DNA of 64,000 nucleotides from Taeniopygia guttata (Eukaryota; Chordata; Aves; Passeriformes; Estrildidae). Position 1 is the first letter of the stretch. Each line of letters starts with the position of its first letter. Of the stretch, positions 19,319 through 31,060 are shown piece after piece. A program made the translations under genes and the position numbers. The DNA lies in NCBI RefSeq assembly GCF_048771995.1, contig NC_133063.1, positions 18,166,063-18,230,062 on the forward strand, written 5' to 3'. Under the pieces are notes generated by a model. The model worked only from the letters and a program-made list of their open reading frames with translations, had not been told where the DNA came from and ran no database searches.

Positions 19319-19785
19319 CTGTTGAGGCAGGGACAGATGAAAAGACTTGGTTCAGAAAGCAAAAGAGGAAAAATCTTTATTAGCAGGAAGTAGAGTCCCT
19401 TTATGACCAGCATCGCTAAGGTGAAGGATGATTGGTCTCAAAGTGAAAATCTCTCACACCATTGGTGCACTATGAACAGCACACTGTGGATGAACAGAAA
19501 GAGAGATAATAACTGTTTGCATTCCTTCTCCTAACTTTCCCAGCCTAGGCCTGGGAGAGCTCTCTTTTCTCTCAGACAGAACTGAGAACATCCACAGCTC
19601 TTTAACATCTTGTACTAACCTTATCATTCAGAATGTGTCCTGATATATAATTCCTTGCCGTTTTAGAAGTCTGATCTAAAGATGGAAGGAGTAGACTCTT
19701 CTGAAGTGACTCATCCTGGTGGTACTGAATAGGTCACAAATATTAATTTAAGGAAACCCTTGTACAGTTTCTGCGACCTTTAACA
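19319..19785 (-). repeat. Possible LTR fragment (weak)
   Basis: The plus strand begins TGTTGAGGCAGGG and soon contains 'aaatctttatt', which on the minus strand gives AATAAAGATTT just before a TCAACA end, an LTR-like arrangement. A possible other end is ...TTTAACA near 19785. No target duplication and no second copy were found, so this is tentative. Confidence 0.3.
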
Positions 19786-21576
19786 GATACAGAGAGGAGC
19801 CAGGGAATGGATTTTACTTGTCAGGCTGAAAAAAGAGGCCTGGGGCTGATATTTCAGTGTTTATTCAGCACTACACAACACTCATCTGGTCAAAGCACAG
19901 CTCTAGCCCCTTTAAAAATAAATACCCTATTGTGTAATTTCTTTTGTTGGCTTTTTAGTTGAAATGTTCCCCACTGAGTGGATTTTATATTTTTAATAAT
20001 ATTTAAAATGACAAATATGAAGGAAAATTTCAATTTTAAATGCCTAAAGTTTGCCTAAAGAATTGTTGCTGGTGGGTTTGTTGGCCCCACAGGCTTGGAG
20101 CTGTAGGAGGGCACAGGGACAGTCCTGCTGGGTTGTCTGTCATTTATGCACCTGTTCCTCGCCCCCTTGCATACAGATTATGAACAACCAAAATACTGAA
20201 TATCTTGGGCATTCCCATTTTTGTTCTGCAACAGAAAATAACGTTCTCAAAGTGTGGAATGTACTGCACAACACAAGTCTATTTTTGGCAGTATAATTAA
20301 TATTGATGCAAGCCTGATGCCACAAGTCCATGAAGACAGAGGCACAGAATAGGACCACCAATGCCTTACTGTAAAAGCAGTACAAGATTGAGCCATTCAT
20401 TAGGATGCAAAGCAGCTGCCTTGTGTTTATTGAGAGAAATCTTGTTCACTGTACTCCTGCCGGCACTACTGTCCTGGAGCTCACAACCCCTGGGTAAAAT
20501 GGAGCCATCCTGCTCCTGGCTGATTGTCACCCTGAGTCTATGTGCAGGTTCTCAGCTGAAACACTATTACCTGTTGTCAGAACTGATGACAGGCACATCT
20601 TCCCTCTACCTCGAGACTTTTAGTAAAAATGTTTTTCTCTGGTAGTTTGCAATCCTTTCCTGGCCTGATGAAGGATGTCTTGTCAAAGGTCTGCTCTTTC
20701 CATTGACAGCCATTCTATTATTTTCCACTTGGCACTAGTTCCTTTGATGTCCCTGGTGCAGTGACAACTGGGACATTTCTCTGCCTCTCTCAGAGGAGTA
20801 TCTTTGCTCAGGCTCAGTTTCATTCTTAGTGGCAACACCAAGCCAGCCTTTTCTCCAGCACAGGCTTTTCTGAAGGATATTCTTCCTGCTTTGGGGAAGA
20901 TTTAGAGTATGAGTGGATCAGATTTCCTCATGGAACCTTTCATTTTATGTTAATGCTTGAGAAATCAACATTGATCAGCCTCTCTGATTTGCTACATTCC
21001 AAAAGAAATTCTCCAAATCTCTACTAATTCTTTAGAGGATTTGACATGTTCTCACTTCACTGTTTACTGTGCTGTCAGACCCTTATCAAATCCTCACAAC
21101 CATAACACACTAAGCAAACCCACACTTGAGATTAGGACCTAGAGAAGAGTAATTTACAAACAAAGGAAAATATTACTTTTAGATGCTTACAGCATATTTA
21201 GATGTTAAGAGCATATTTCTAGCAAAGCTGTGCTGCAGATATTTGATCTGGATGGTGCTAGATGAACTGGATAGTATAAATTAAGGAAGTGGGGCAGGAT
21301 TGCTTACTACCATAGTATCAAAGTAATGAAAAAGAAAATCAGTAGGAAATTAGCATAGACCCTAATTTTAACTCAAATTAAATTCAGGTGAGCCATGACC
21401 GCATAGTTCTTGAGATAAATGTACAGGTCAATTATTTCTTGAAGTACACAGAAAACCAATTGAATTTTGTGACATTTTTAAGATATTTGAGACTTCAAAA
21501 AAAAAAAAAAAACAGTCTGAAATTCTATTTCTAAATACTTTTGTATTTTACATCTTTGCCCGAAACAGGGGTTGGT
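19786..21576. other. Intergenic DNA, no gene seen
   Basis: No supported gene, RNA or recognised repeat. A 17-base A run lies at about 21497-21513. Confidence 0.55.
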
Positions 21577-22030
21577 TGTAGCATCCCATGAACTCTCCCA
21601 CCTCAGTCAATTCCCAAGTCCTCGGCCCTGGCAACAGCAGTAACTACTCACCATAGATTTAGTCCTCCTGGGGAGAAAAACAGTCTCCCATTTGGGCTTC
21701 TGTGCCGCAACATCCCCTGTAGTTTCTCCTTTCCCCAATCCTCTCACTGGATTGGTATCCCTGGTGGCCACCCCTTCCCCTTCTTAAGCTGTATCCTCCA
21801 TGTGGTCAGCTGTCTTTTTACCTCACCAGGTTCCCTTTAGCCAGATGTGATATCCTCCACTAGAATAAAACCCTGCAAAAAGAGCCTTTCTCACCTCTAT
21901 CGCTGAGCCAGCTGCGGTGAGTGTTGAGTGAGGGTCTGACTGCATTGCCTAAAGGTGTTCTCAGCTTGCTTTTCCACAGGAGAGGCTTGTGGGGGACAGA
22001 TTTTAGGCAGCAGCAACTACTACTCCAACA
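21577..22030 (+). repeat. Possible solo LTR (TGTAGCATC...CTCCAACA)
   Basis: A GC-richer block in AT-rich surroundings. It starts TGTAGCATCCCATGAACTC and ends CTACTACTCCAACA (TG...CA). An AATAAAACCCTGCAAAAAG element sits about two thirds of the way along, followed by a U5-like stretch. The layout fits an LTR in plus orientation. I saw no target duplication and no internal sequence. Confidence 0.4.
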
Positions 22031-25000
22031 CCTGCATTTTTAGTTGGTAAATGTCACATATAAATTTGACAAATAATAGTAAATAATCAAAGGTCTTTAG
22101 GCAGAAGAAGGGTATCCCATTATGCATCTCCAATACCAAACCATCTATCAGTCTAAATAGAAAATGAGCCTGAACTTTCATTGCCATCTGTACTGAATTT
22201 TGTGAAGAGTTTTGATTGTGCAGAAGTTTGTATATATTGGAATATTTGAGTAAGGAAAATTAAAAAGTAAACAAAAACTTGAGCCTTGATGTTATACATT
22301 GGATGAAAAAACACTCTCTCTTTATTTCCCTTGAATAAAATACCCTGCACGGTCTCTATTTGCCTTGAGCTCAATCTCCACACTCTAACAATAAAAGGCA
22401 AATAGAATCTAAGCCTTTGAGCTAAAACACCACCAAGATGCATTAATCTGCTTTTTCTTTCATATCACCTTTTTCCCTTTACTTTCCCTAGTCCTCTCCC
22501 CTCTGTTTTCATAGGTAACTGCAAGTGCCACTATACAAGAAAAAAATCAGAATTTCACTGCAGTGTGGTGGCCATGGTGAGAACTTTGCTGCCACTGAAA
22601 CCAGTCTTAGTGTTGGATGGACCATGGGCTAGAGCTGCACTACTAGCAGTGGAACAGAAATGCTCTTTGGTATGTGTTACCTCAATATTCTAGCTGAGCT
22701 TTTTGACAATACTTGTGATGTGTTTTTCAGCGGCTGGGCATCAGTCTCCTTGTGCTGAGAACCTTTGCTTCCCTTGAGGTAGGAGACATGGAAAGCCACG
22801 GTCCACTCCTGACTGGATAATTGTTCTTCCAGGAAGAGAGCCCTGTCTCCATGGCAAGGAGGAGGGGAAGAGTCTATTCTACAAAAACAAAAAAACCCTG
22901 TGTTATGCTAGACATGGTCAGCATGGTCTCTTGTCCACAGTGGGGTTAGTCCCCCCCGTGCTGTCAAGGCTGGCTGTTGTACTGGGGCTTTGATCTCCCC
23001 CACACTGCTTATGTATCTCTGCTATAGCTCTAGAAACAGTAACATGGAGGGATAATTTGGGTACTGGCCCCCTTAATGGCCTTGGAGATGTAAATGATAT
23101 TTTGGTAGTGTTTATGCAAAACCCAGTTAGTATCAGGATCTAGGCTATGTTCAGAGGCAGAGATTTTGAGATATTCCTGGAATGCCATTATTGAAATCCT
23201 CTTTTTGAGCTCTTCCTGTGTCAATTTAAATAAAGGCAAAAATAAACACAGCCAGTGACCATGTTCAAAAATATCCTAGTGGATATGGTGATGCTTGTAC
23301 AGAACATCACCAGGTTCCTGGCTGAGAGTGGGCAAAAGGGGACCGCATGCCAAGACCAGCAGCTCCTGTACTTGTATTATATACTGCTTGTGTTATATAC
23401 AGCTACCCACTGTAAAGACGTCTGAAACCCTACAAGTTTTCTTACGACTACTGCCTCCTCTGAATCTGCTGCCTAAAATCCCTGCTAAGCCAGGGGCTCA
23501 AATATGTTGATCCTAGTAGGATAAACATAAGTACTTCTTTATGGCAGCCCCAGCATCTCTCCGACCCTTGACAAGTGGCACTGTACAAGCGCAGAGGCAC
23601 CTACAGGTCCCAGTGCAGCTGACTGACATATTCATATCCTTCTTTTGGAAGTCTCTTCAGGACAAACAAAACCAGGGCTTGCCATAGGCTGCTGGAGTCC
23701 CCACTATGCTTGTACCAAACAGAACCACATTCAAAACACTGTTTGGTGAGCAGAACACCATCCCCAAAATCTGAAGCTTTACAGCTTCTTGCCAAAATAA
23801 TCCCTTTTCCTTTCCCCATTTCCCAAGACCCTTCCCATCCCTTCAGGTGGGGTGGCCTCATTTTCCCATGGTCGCCCAGACACCTTCCCTCATTGCTTGC
23901 CTTCCTCCTTTCCTTCTTCCTTCCTTCACTCCCAGTAATATAGCATGCATATCTTCTCCAGCAGCACAAAGACAGCACAGCTGTGGTAACTTCAAGCTGT
24001 TTCTCGACCTCTATCTGGTCAGAAAACCAAATAAAATTAGGCAAAATTATATAAAAAGAAATAAATTACCTCCATGCTGAAGGTCAGTAGTGTCACTTCT
24101 CTGCAGCCCCACCTGACTAATAATTCCCTCTAAACTTGCTGAAAATTCAAGACTTTGAAGTTTCTCTGCTGTTCACAGCTTTTTAACAATTTTCTAATTT
24201 CTTGAGCATGTTAAACAGATCTGATGGTAGTTTAGTCCTGACTTTCCTTGACGAGCACACTAACAGCAATACAGGGATATGTGCAAGGAGCGTATCTCCT
24301 TTCGCACAAAGAGAAAACTATCCAAATTGGACATCTGTATTTTCTCTTCTTATTGTTGTTACTTCTGAGAGATTTTTAGGAAATAAAAATTACTTGAAAA
24401 CATTTTCTAACAGACTTTTCTGGTGTCACAGCTGCATTTTCCACTTTGGGAAACCAAATGTAAGTCAGGAGCCCTCAGGATTAAAGTACACACCCCACAC
24501 TGCCCCTGTGGCAGGAGCCTGAGGAACGGCGCTGTGAACTGGTGCCAATTCCTTGAATTACAAAGGGCACTGGACCTGAGATGCCAGCCAGGTGACAAGA
24601 GCAGGAGTGAACTGAATAGGAAGACCCCAGAATATGTGTGAAGGGTGTAAATGCTCCGGTGGTCCCTTTGTTAGTCTGTTTCACTGACAAAGCAAGACCC
24701 TGTTTCTCAAACCCCTACTCGCTCTTTGTATCTCTATGGGCAAACTGTTAACTATTTCTGACTCCTGAGGTATCACAGCCTTAGTCCCAGTCTTTGTCAA
24801 CAGTTTATAATCTAAAGGATTATATATGGAAGTGAATCTTAATATAATTTTGTCCCGCAGGATTAAGGATGGTAAATCAGACATATACTGAAAATTTTTG
24901 TTACTATAATGATTAAACAAAAATATCTTAATTAAAATATTTTCCTACGTGTAACGTGTGGCAGAAGTACTAGGATTGTATAGTATGCTATTTTTGGAGT

Positions 25001-26525
25001 AATATTCAAGGTGTTATATGAAATCAATTATATTGAGATTGCTGTTTCTCATACATATCAACACAGCCTCAAGAAGTTAACCTTGAGGGTAACCTTGAGG
25101 TGCCCTCTCAAGGTAGGAATCTCCACACATTCCAAGGAGGAGTACATTAGAAGACCCTGCCATTAAAAGGTGGCACTAAAACACATTCTTAGTGTTTTAG
25201 AGTCAGTCAGGCATCCCCGGCCGAGCTGACTCAGTTAAACAAGTTGTCAATAATGTCACTTGTTTGTTCCTTTGTCAGTACTTTCTCAGATGTGCCATAC
25301 CTTCATTCGCTATCAAGATGTTTAACTTTGGGGTTGATGAGTCACATTGATCCCAGCATTCTTCAACACCAAAAGCCATGGCCATTCCCTTCCTCATTTC
25401 TTCATTCACCACTGATGGCTTTGGTAATAGGGTATTGTTCGAGTTGTTTTCAACCCATTCATGGCAGAGCATCCTGCTTAAAAACAAAGAGTAAGAGCAG
25501 AAGTTTTCACATGGAATCACTGTCACAAGTGGTTTCTTTCTTTGCCACTGGGATTGTTTGTGGGGTGTGTTTTGGTTTTGGCTGTTCCTGGAGTAAATCT
25601 AACCCAAAAGAACTGTATTGGATGGCAAACAGAACCCAATAAAAATCTGGAACAAAGAACATAAAATCTAGCCAAAAGCCTGCATTTTTCTTTGTCAGGG
25701 CAATTCACAGAGAAAACAAAGAAATTGAAAACTGTCATAAAATGTAGCAATAGATACTGCACTCTGACTATCAGGGAATGAACTTAAGAGTTACTAGTTG
25801 AATGACACATATTTGACCTTTCTGGATTATGTCCTCATCTTATTGCTCTCTTAATGGATCCCACTGGTTTCAGACATCATTTACAGAAAAGCAGAGTAAT
25901 GCTGATTAGGAAATTTCAGCTTCTGAGAATAAGCAAAATTTTAAGTTATTATAATAATAAATTGTCTCATCTATACAGCTGATCTTTCTTTTATGCCAAA
26001 AATTGCTCTAGAGGTGGAAATTCTTTTCCCAAACAGAAGAATTAAGAAAAAAATTTATCACACTTGGGCAATAAACTGAAAAGCCTTATATTGCATTAGA
26101 AAATTCTGTATTTTCCAATACAGGTGTATCTCTTTCTAGTTATTTCTAAGCTGCTAGAATTTAAGGATATCATTCTTCTTACCTATTAAAAGATATTGTT
26201 ATTGATATACCATCTTTTAAAAATGAGGTAAAATTCAGACTTGTACAACAGTGGATAAGGAGCATTTTTTTATAACCCCTCCTAAGAGGAGAAAGAATGT
26301 ACTCTTAATGAGTAGTATGGACTTGCTTTAAATTCATTTGTACAGGAAAACACTTGAAAGCTGTAGTGTCATATATTACAATCTGGATATTAGAGTAAAT
26401 ATAAATGAAATAAGATAGAACAGTATATCCTAAAGCAGCTCGGCTTAGAAGACAATAGGGTAGAGGAACTGGTTTCTTAAGTTAGTGACAGAAACTTGGT
26501 TTCTGGTTTTACCTTGGCTTTAGGT
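22031..26525. other. Intergenic DNA, no gene seen
   Basis: No supported gene. The largest frames, about 130-150 codons near 23.6-24.0 and 25.2-25.6 kb, have no domain, signal peptide or splice context that would raise them above chance. Confidence 0.55.
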
Positions 26526-27172
26526 ATCTGTCTGGTCGAGTGGCACCTATTATGGGTAATAAACATAATTCGCGCCATTCCTTTTATGGAATATATAATG
26601 TTAAATACTTGTTAGATTATACCTCGTTTGTACTAGCCTCCCCCGCCTTCTCCCCTCCGAGACCAGGTGTATGTTGGAAACTAATTTACAAGTAAGAAGA
26701 TACGGCTCACCAGGAGATGGGCCATGTCTGGAAAACTACGGGAGACCCCAGGCGCTGATCATCGCATGAACGACCCGAGATGGATATCTTGGAGATCCCC
26801 GGACAGATACATGTGAATGCAGCGTTCCCGTAAATTTCATCACGGGATTCAACAACTCCGGACACTGAATTATTCTCCCTCATCTCCAAAAGAGAAAATC
26901 TTATTAACATATTGACTCTAAATAGAAGAAAGGACTGATTGCAAAAATCTTGGCCTCAGGCGGAATTTTCCCTATAAAAACCGCTTGTGCCAGGATGGAG
27001 GTTGTGTGGGCATGGAGGAAAACCTCTGCTGAGGCTGACTCCTTGTTGCACACCCAGGGCCGACCCCAGGTTCGGCTCTGTTCTTTCCTTGTGGCTGTCT
27101 AGATAGAATTTGATTGCAAAATAAATCTTTTATTTTTCATATTAATTTGACTGGACAAATTTTCATTTATAA
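26526..27172 (+). repeat. Solo LTR, family shared with 12.9-13.4 kb
   Basis: About 650 bp from TGTCTGGTCG to TTTATAACA. It contains a U3-like region, a CTATAAAAACCGC TATA box near 26971, CTCTGCTGAGGC and CACCCAGGGCC blocks, and AAAATAAATC near 27117, followed by a T-rich end. The element at 12870-13388 carries the same landmarks in the same order, so these are two members of one LTR family. This copy is longer and better preserved. Its promoter elements face toward the exon at 52 kb, but 25 kb away. No retroviral genes adjoin it and no target duplication was found. Confidence 0.65.
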
Positions 27173-28468
27173 CACACCCAAGCTGCTGGCTGGGTGAGCA
27201 AGTCCCAGGCTCTCTAAGGGTGTGCGTGGGTTGGGGTTTGCTGTTGCCCCAGTGAGTGCATAAGTGATGGGCTTCTGGCACCCAACACTGCCCAACAAGC
27301 CGTCCTGCTCCATTTTCCCCATGAGTCAGATGAGGAATGCTGCTCATTGTGTCTGTGGCAAGCTGTATCTTCAGACAGATGGGCTCCCACATATCTTGTA
27401 CCTTAGAAAATTATCTAGGGAGCTGTTAGAGCTGTTAGATAACCACTTGTTTCTGAAGCCAGTCCCTGCATGGCAGGATCCAGCACACTGTTTGCGGTCG
27501 GGAGGAACAGATGGGCTGCTTAAATTGCATGTGTGAAAATAATGCATATCTTGTCTAGACAGGGATTAAATGGAGACAGGCATAATTCTCAGGGAAAGAT
27601 ATGCTTGAATTTCCCATGCTGTGTTTTCATGATGGTTGCTATAAATGAATGCTTCAATTTATTAATTATAGAAAATTTATTAAATAGTCCAAATGTAAAT
27701 TTAGAGAATAACAACGAAAAGCCACTATCAAAAAAAAGGGCAGTGCTGATGAGACAAAGGTTTGACTACTGCAGGAGAGAGTCTCCTATGTTCACCCCAG
27801 CTGCCCTGTCCAAGCGATTTTTATAGGTTTTTCTTGCCTGAGGCTGACTCCCTTTTCTTCCTTTTTGGACTGCACATATTCATGTGGAGTTCTTTCTCTG
27901 TGGCAAGTTGAACAATACATGTTCGGAGAGTGATGAACACCCATGATTACATTCCCAGAGTTCAGAATTCAGTATTGAAATGTATCTCCTTCATGGCTCT
28001 GGCTATCTCAATCTCGGATATTTATCATGTATTCATCATCCAGGTGTTCCTACCTTGATGGATTATCCATCTCTGGGTTGGCCACTTTCATTTGATTGTA
28101 AATGAAGTCCTCCCTCCTTTGTCCAGGTGGTTTTGACATTGTGTTGCAATCCCTGTCACTGGCTTGTGCATTTTAAGCACTTCTTATAAGAGTATATCTT
28201 AACAGTACATAAGTATAAAATAGATGACAATTCTATTTGCATGAATTATCATATACACATATAACAATGGTGCACTTCTAACGGGAACATGGGCTGCTCA
28301 AAAATGGGGTTTCTTGGAAGCTTTCAATTTACTGAAACTTCTCTCAACAATATTGTGTTTTGAGTAGATCCGTCTTCTCTGGCATGTGACATCCAATACT
28401 TGTATCTTTGTTTTCATTTCTTCTAGTTATTCAGACTTTGGTGTTTTATTCCTCAGTAATTTTATAGC
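27173..28468. other. Intergenic DNA, no gene seen
   Basis: No gene or named repeat is supported. Confidence 0.5.
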
Positions 28469-28700
28469 AGAATCTCAGAATGGGGAAAGTTGAAAGAGAC
28501 AACAGTGGGTCACCCGGTCCAACCTCCCTGTTCAAGCAGGGTCATGCTAGAGCACATTGCATGGAATTGCAGATGGTCTCCAGTGACGGAGACTCCATAA
28601 CCATGCTGGGCAACCTGTTCTAGTGCATGGTCACCCACACAGCACAGTAAGGAAATTCTTGCTTAGCTATGCAGATTGGATATATTTCCATAGGCCACAA
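28469..28700 (-). repeat. CR1 LINE fragment (diverged, inverted)
   Basis: The plus strand reads AGAATCTCAGAATGGGGAAAG, then 'gggtcacccggtccaacctccctgttcaag' and 'catgctgggcaacctgttc', an inverted avian CR1 3' region with clear decay. Limits are approximate. Confidence 0.75.
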
Positions 28701-30267
28701 AGTCAGTAAGAACAAAAATTAAAATACACATTTTTAGTATGCTTTTCTGTGGTGACCCATATAAATTTTCAGCTAAATAATTCCAATGTTATTTTAAGAC
28801 AGCTTATATTTATTAAGTGGGAAGATTTGAAAAGGAAAATAAGCAATCCACCCATTTGTGAAAAATAAATACAAAGTTCAGAGAAGCACAAACATGAATA
28901 GAGTATGGCTTGCTCAGAGGTGGACCCCAGTTTTTGCAAGCTGGAACAAAGAACACTGTGGAAGAAAAATCTCATAAAACATAATGAAATCATCTCATGA
29001 CTTTTGAATACAGCTGGGCACAGAGGAGGCAATCACACGGTTCTCCCTGTGGGACAGACATAGGGACAGACAAGATGCTGTTGAAAAACAGGGAAGCTGT
29101 TGGTGGGAACAATGTGATGGCAAGGCCCCTTTATGGGGACCAGAGGTTACTTGATCACCAAGATTCCCAAAGTGAGCAGGAGTCCATCACTGGGGTCAAG
29201 ACAGAGATTCTGGAGAAAACCTCAGTAGGAAACACTAGAGAGAGTCTCTCTAGTATAGAGAATCTAAACATTTACACACACTTACTGTGGAAAAATGTCT
29301 GGGGACCCTGTGCACAGGTAACTAGGGATACAATTAGAAGAAACTAAGGAGTTGTACTGGCATCTTAACAGCAGTTACAATATGGAAATTACAGGATAAA
29401 TCACAGTTGCTGCTGAAGTGATATGTGGGATAAATAGACTCCACCACCTGAGGTAGTTATGAAGTGGGTATGTATTGTCAGCACCCAGCACAAGTGAGAT
29501 GTCTCTGGTGGTCTCTGAGGCTGAAGAGCATGGTCTTCCTCATGGTTGAACTTTTTAACTTTTCTCCTTTGTGCATGTGCTTTTGCTACTTTGGTGCTTA
29601 TTTGAGTACGTCTGTCAGTCTTGATAGGCTTGGAGACAGAGGAGCTTCTTTATCTGGGTTCTTTGCATCCCTTAGTATTTTTCTTTATGGGAGAAGATTC
29701 AGAAATTTGCATTTTCCTATGCCCTTTGTACCATGGCAGAGGTTTCTTAAGTAAAAGGGTAAAATTCTACACATAATCTTACAAGCTAAAATTTAAATGC
29801 TTAATTCATTTTGTTAACTCAAGTGAACTCCAAAAATCTCTACTTCACTACTCCCTGGATGGAATGCAGTTGGCATGACTTGAAACCTATTCTTCAGTGA
29901 TTCCCCATCCACATATCTGCTAAGGGGAATGGAATGGAGAGTTGAGCTGTGTGGAGTTACCACTGCCAGGGGTTGCTGTGATCCTTGTAGAGAAGGGAAC
30001 TGGATGGTACTTTGCAGCTGATAAACTGCATAGCACCTGTCAGCTAAGGGAGAAAGGTAAATACATCCTGCTGCTGAGAGAACAACTATGGCTAAATCAC
30101 TCTTCTCTGATGAACTTGGTTCATTAAAGCCTAAAAATAATCTTCATGCACACCTCCATCCCAAAATTACCCACCTCCAATGGGCAACCACCCCTCCTCT
30201 CTGGGCACACACTCCATATTCTTTTTGATTGTATCTTTAAAAGCAAAGTGATAGAACTTTACACAGT
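28701..30267. other. Intergenic DNA, no gene seen
   Basis: No supported gene, RNA or named repeat. Confidence 0.5.
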
Positions 30268-31060
30268 CAATAACAAAGGTATGCACAACTAGAGTCACTC
30301 AAGCTGCACCTAAATGCTGCATCTCCCCCTTGAATCCACGGGTCAGGTCCCAGTGGAGCCCGGCCAGCTGGGCAGTGGGGTGAGGTGGGCAGAGGGAAGG
30401 GCTTCTCCTTGAATCCCGGGGGGCTTGGAGAAGCTCCCACGTGAGTCCAAAGATGAGCTAGTCCCACAAGTGAAGAAAGAGATGGTCTCCCTTAGGATTA
30501 GTTCCAAAGTTTAATGGGGGCCCGGGAAAATCCCTAGGCACCAGTCACCTCGAAGGACATCCAAAACAACAGAGGCTGAGTCCCCGCCCAGCGCAGCCAG
30601 ATATAGGGGGTGAGGAAACCTGAGCAGCCAAAGGGGGAAGGACATGGGAGTGGCTCTCTGGGGGCAAGGCCTCAGAGTGACCACTGAGGAGGGGGTGGGG
30701 GAGGAGTCCCAGCCAGGGTCCAGGTACCTGGTGACCCTGCTAGAAGGGTCTGGACAAAGGGGAGTGGTCACCAGGTGATGGACACATCACCTGAGGGGAG
30801 ACAGGGGGATGGGTTGGGGTTTGATGGACATGCAGGTACTGATGGGAAAGCTGGGATGAACCAAACAGATACAAAGAGGGGATATGGAGGGACACACCAT
30901 GAGGGGATATACAGTGCAAACACAACTCTAGACCTAACACAGAGAACAAAAGTACAAAAGTCGAGAATGGGGGAAAAGGTAGGGAAGAGTCCATCGTAAC
31001 TGCTGGGATTGGTCAATGGGATGAACCTGTCTCCTCCCCCATGGTGACACCTGTTGGACA
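30268..31060 (-). repeat. GC- and G-rich island, possible LTR/ERV fragment
   Basis: About 800 bp of G-rich plus strand stands out from its AT-rich neighbours. On the minus strand CATTAAACTTTGGAAC (near 30515) could be an LTR polyadenylation region, with a long C-rich U3-like part upstream. There are no clear TG...CA limits and no coding similarity. It may equally be a GC-rich intergenic island or an unnamed satellite fragment. Confidence 0.3.

Noticed and set aside
25244-25642. 132-codon plus-strand frame
   Set aside because: No domain, no splice context, a composition like its surroundings and an overlapping antisense frame.
12870-27172. One provirus with LTRs at 12.9 and 26.5 kb
   Set aside because: The two LTRs are very diverged, and I saw no gag, pol or env between them. 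The spacing also exceeds a normal provirus.
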